A stretch of DNA of 64,000 bases from Sphingomonas bacterium. Its GTDB lineage: Bacteria; Pseudomonadota; Alphaproteobacteria; Sphingomonadales; Sphingomonadaceae. The notes under the pieces were generated by a model. The model made no database searches and was not told the DNA's origin. It was given only the letters and a program-made list of their open reading frames with translations. A program made the translations under genes and the position numbers. Position 1 is the stretch's first letter; each line of letters begins with the position of its first letter. Shown piece after piece: positions 62,127-64,000 of the stretch. The DNA lies in contig JASBRX010000028.1 in NCBI GenBank assembly GCA_030149245.1, positions 1 through 64,000 on the forward strand. The letters are read 5' to 3'.

Positions 62127-63212
62127 ATGGATGCGATGCGCGCCGTGCTCGCGGTGACGGTGGCGTTCGGGCATTTGTGGGGGCTGCTGGTTGAGGATTA
62201 CCGGCCGACCGCGTCGATGCTGGTCAACGTCGGCTATTTCCTCGCGGGGTTTGCGCATTCGGCGGTGATCCTGTTCTTCGTGCTCAGCGGATACTGGATC
62301 GCGCGCAGCGTGGCGGCGCGGGCGGAGCGAGGCTGGCGCTGGGACGATTATCTGATCGACCGGGTCGCGCGGCTGGGGATCGTGCTGGTCCCGGCGCTGG
62401 TGCTCGGCGGGCTGCTCGACTGGATCGGCTATCATGTGCTGGAGCTGCCCACGCATTATGGGCTGACCGGGGCGTGGGTGTTCACGCAGGATCTGTCGCA
62501 GTCGCTGACGCTGCGCGCGCTGGCCGGCAATCTGCTGTTTCTCCAGCATCTGATTGTGCCGCCCTTTGGCAGCAACGGGCCGCTGTGGAGCCTGGCGTTC
62601 GAATTCTGGTATTATCTGTGGTTTCCGGCGCTCTGGCTGGCGCTGCGCTATCGGCGGCCCGGCATCGCGCTGGCGACCTTCGCGATCGCTTTCGCCAATC
62701 CGGAGATTGCGTTCGGCTTCCTCAGCTGGCTGTGCGGCGCGGCGTTGTTTGGAGTGGAGCGGCGCTGGCCGGACTTGCGCCTCTCGCGCTGGACGCCGGT
62801 TGCGGCCGGGCTGCTGTGCCTCGCTGCGCTGCTCTGGGGGCGGACGGGTGATTTCGGGGTTGAGGATCCGATCGAGGCTGCCAGTTTCGCGCTGTTCCTG
62901 TTCACCCTGCTGCGCAGTGATCCGCCCCGCATCGCCGCTTTGCGCCCGCTCGCCAGCTATGGCGCGCAGGCGAGCTTCTCGCTCTATGCGATCCACTTCC
63001 CATTGATTGCGCTGGCGGCGGGGTGGATCGTCGGCGACACGCGGCTGGCGCCCGGCGGCGAGGCGGCGGTGGCGGTGGTGGCGATCCTGATCCTGGCGCT
63101 CGCCGCGGCGTGGCTGTTCGCCGCGCAGACCGAGGCGCGGACGGCGGCGCTGCGTGACTGGATCAGGCGTCAAGCCCGAGGCGGGCGAGCGGGTGACCGA
63201 CCGCCCCGCTGA
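62127..63212 (+). CDS. Acyltransferase family 3 membrane protein
   Basis: The 361-residue protein has about ten membrane helices and the acyltransferase-3 features: MDAMRAVLAVTVAFGHLWG with the catalytic histidine, VILFFVLSGYWIARS, and LWSLAFEFWYYLWFP. It probably transfers acyl groups to a surface sugar or lipid. The start is uncertain, because the frame is open back into DUF72. The last 50 bases overlap the convergent flavin monooxygenase gene. Confidence 0.85.
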   Translation: MDAMRAVLAVTVAFGHLWGLLVEDYRPTASMLVNVGYFLAGFAHSAVILFFVLSGYWIARSVAARAERGWRWDDYLIDRVARLGIVLVPALVLGGLLDWIGYHVLELPTHYGLTGAWVFTQDLSQSLTLRALAGNLLFLQHLIVPPFGSNGPLWSLAFEFWYYLWFPALWLALRYRRPGIALATFAIAFANPEIAFGFLSWLCGAALFGVERRWPDLRLSRWTPVAAGLLCLAALLWGRTGDFGVEDPIEAASFALFLFTLLRSDPPRIAALRPLASYGAQASFSLYAIHFPLIALAAGWIVGDTRLAPGGEAAVAVVAILILALAAAWLFAAQTEARTAALRDWIRRQARGGRAGDRPPR

Positions 63213-64000
63213 CCAACGCCGCCTGCGCTGCGGTGAACGGCCACAGCTTCGACACGGGCCCCATCACCCGGTCGCGCAGCCAGGGGATCGCCGCGCCATC
63301 GGATTGATAGACCGGGGTCAGCAACCGGCTGAGCAGCTGATAGAGCTGAATTTGGTCGCCGCGCAGGCGGATCGTCTCCGCGAGCGCATCGGGCAGGGTG
63401 CGTGCGCGGCGCAGGCCAAGGGCGAGGGCATAGGCATCGAGCAATGCCATATTCGCGCCCTGCCCCAGCTGCGGGCTGGTCGAATGCCACGCATCGCCGA
63501 GATGGATCAGGCCGGGTTCGACCGGCTGGCGCAAGGTGCGGTGCGTGTAGCTGGCGAAGGTCAGCTGGTCGGAATCGGTGATCTGGTCGAGCATCGGCGC
63601 GGTCGCGGGCCATAGTTCCAGCAGCTCGGCCTTCCACGCGGCGAGGCCAGCTGCGCGCCACGCGGCGAGGCGATCGCCCCGCAGCGACCAGAACAGCGCC
63701 GCGCGCGGGCCCGTCGCATGGCGCGGCGTTCCGATCGGGAGCACGCCGGTCATCACGCTGGCGCGGCGATAGCGTTGCTGCAGCGCATCGGGGATGAACT
63801 CGCCCGCCCAGTCGAGATCGGCCCACAACGCGCCGAATGCGAGCGGACGCGTCGCGGGGACGAGCGGGGAGCGGCTGCCCATTGCGTCGACGATCAGATC
63901 GAAGCGGCTGGTCTGAGCGCCAGCCGCGAAGTGCAGGCGCCCGTCCGCGCACGCCGTGATCGCCCGACCGGCTTCGACCGCGATCCCCTCGGCCAGCACG
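63163..64000 (-). CDS. FAD-dependent monooxygenase (5' end outside the window)
   Basis: About 279 residues are visible and no start is seen before the window edge. The C-terminal half of a flavin monooxygenase is clear from DLIVDAMGSRSPLVP, HLGDAWHSTSPQLGQGANMALLDAYALA and a helical tail. The motif GDAWHSTSPQLGQG is the ribityl-binding GD segment with a changed middle. The N-terminal dinucleotide fold is missing only because of the window end. The substrate is unknown. Confidence 0.8.
   Translation of the reverse strand, partial: VLAEGIAVEAGRAITACADGRLHFAAGAQTSRFDLIVDAMGSRSPLVPATRPLAFGALWADLDWAGEFIPDALQQRYRRASVMTGVLPIGTPRHATGPRAALFWSLRGDRLAAWRAAGLAAWKAELLELWPATAPMLDQITDSDQLTFASYTHRTLRQPVEPGLIHLGDAWHSTSPQLGQGANMALLDAYALALGLRRARTLPDALAETIRLRGDQIQLYQLLSRLLTPVYQSDGAAIPWLRDRVMGPVSKLWPFTAAQAALVSGAVGHPLARLGLDA

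Overview
The window is about 64 kb of GC-rich chromosomal DNA with tightly packed genes. It looks like a sphingomonad (Alphaproteobacteria, Sphingomonadales, Sphingomonas or a close relative). The reasons are the hemE / pyruvate-dikinase regulator / maf / aroE / coaE / dnaQ gene order, the gidAB-parAB cluster, alphaproteobacterial families (MmcB, DUF1491, DUF6489, DUF3576, zf-CHCC), GANTC sites, and a GTTC-N7-GTTC SOS box. I see no prophage, insertion sequence, CRISPR array or recognisable defence island. This is core chromosome.

The central feature is a probable replication and segregation locus. oriC is placed at 36359-36678, between hemE and the DUF299 regulator gene. It holds an AT-rich stretch, one perfect and two near-consensus DnaA boxes, and five GANTC sites. 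Some 6.6 to 9 kb to the left, parA and parB are accompanied by three parS palindromes inside rsmG and between mnmG and mnmE. Genes point away from the origin: eleven consecutive + strand genes to the right (ppsR to mmcB), and ten of twelve - strand genes to the left (hemE back to parB).

Layout. 1-5.4 kb (+): rsmB, rpe, a heparinase II/III-like gene, purH. 5.5-14 kb (-): nadB, a class A beta-lactamase-like gene, polA, a cation/proton antiporter and a polysaccharide flippase, the last three overlapping. 14-20.4 kb: PHB-depolymerase-like esterase, ABC ATPase, zinc-finger protein, tldD, HAD phosphatase, yggS, a thiamine-phosphate-synthase-like gene and an outer-membrane-type protein. 20.5-25.4 kb (+): DUF3576 lipoprotein, leuS, lptE, holA and a small orphan gene. 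25.4-25.75 kb: a gene-free block of nested palindromes. 25.75-31.5 kb (-): DUF6489, mnmE, mnmG, rsmG, parA, parB. 31.5-36.4 kb: ogt and a dienelactone hydrolase (+), then hemE, hemJ, rho and terC (-). 36.4-43.4 kb (+): oriC, then ppsR, maf, aroE, coaE, dnaQ, hpf, ptsN, a thioesterase, DUF1491, a SleB-type hydrolase and mmcB. 43.4-53 kb: ankyrin protein, SCO, YcgN, YgjP-type protease, PBP1A, msrB, a PmtA-like methyltransferase, an ABM-domain protein, an MFS transporter and a Cdc48/VAT-type AAA protein. 53-64 kb: LysR regulator, ftsK, a UbiH-type hydroxylase, LON-domain protein, CnoX-type thioredoxin, tRNA-Gly(GCC), DUF2147, DUF72, an acyltransferase and a truncated flavin monooxygenase.

The items most worth a second look are the oriC/GANTC/parS architecture, a dispersed palindrome family with one copy having perfect 34-bp arms, an SOS box plus a strong hairpin lying over the mmcB start codon, a beta-lactamase-like protein with Gln at the Asn170 position and a long insertion, and the archaeal-style Cdc48 protein. 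I did not find a clearly new multi-gene system.
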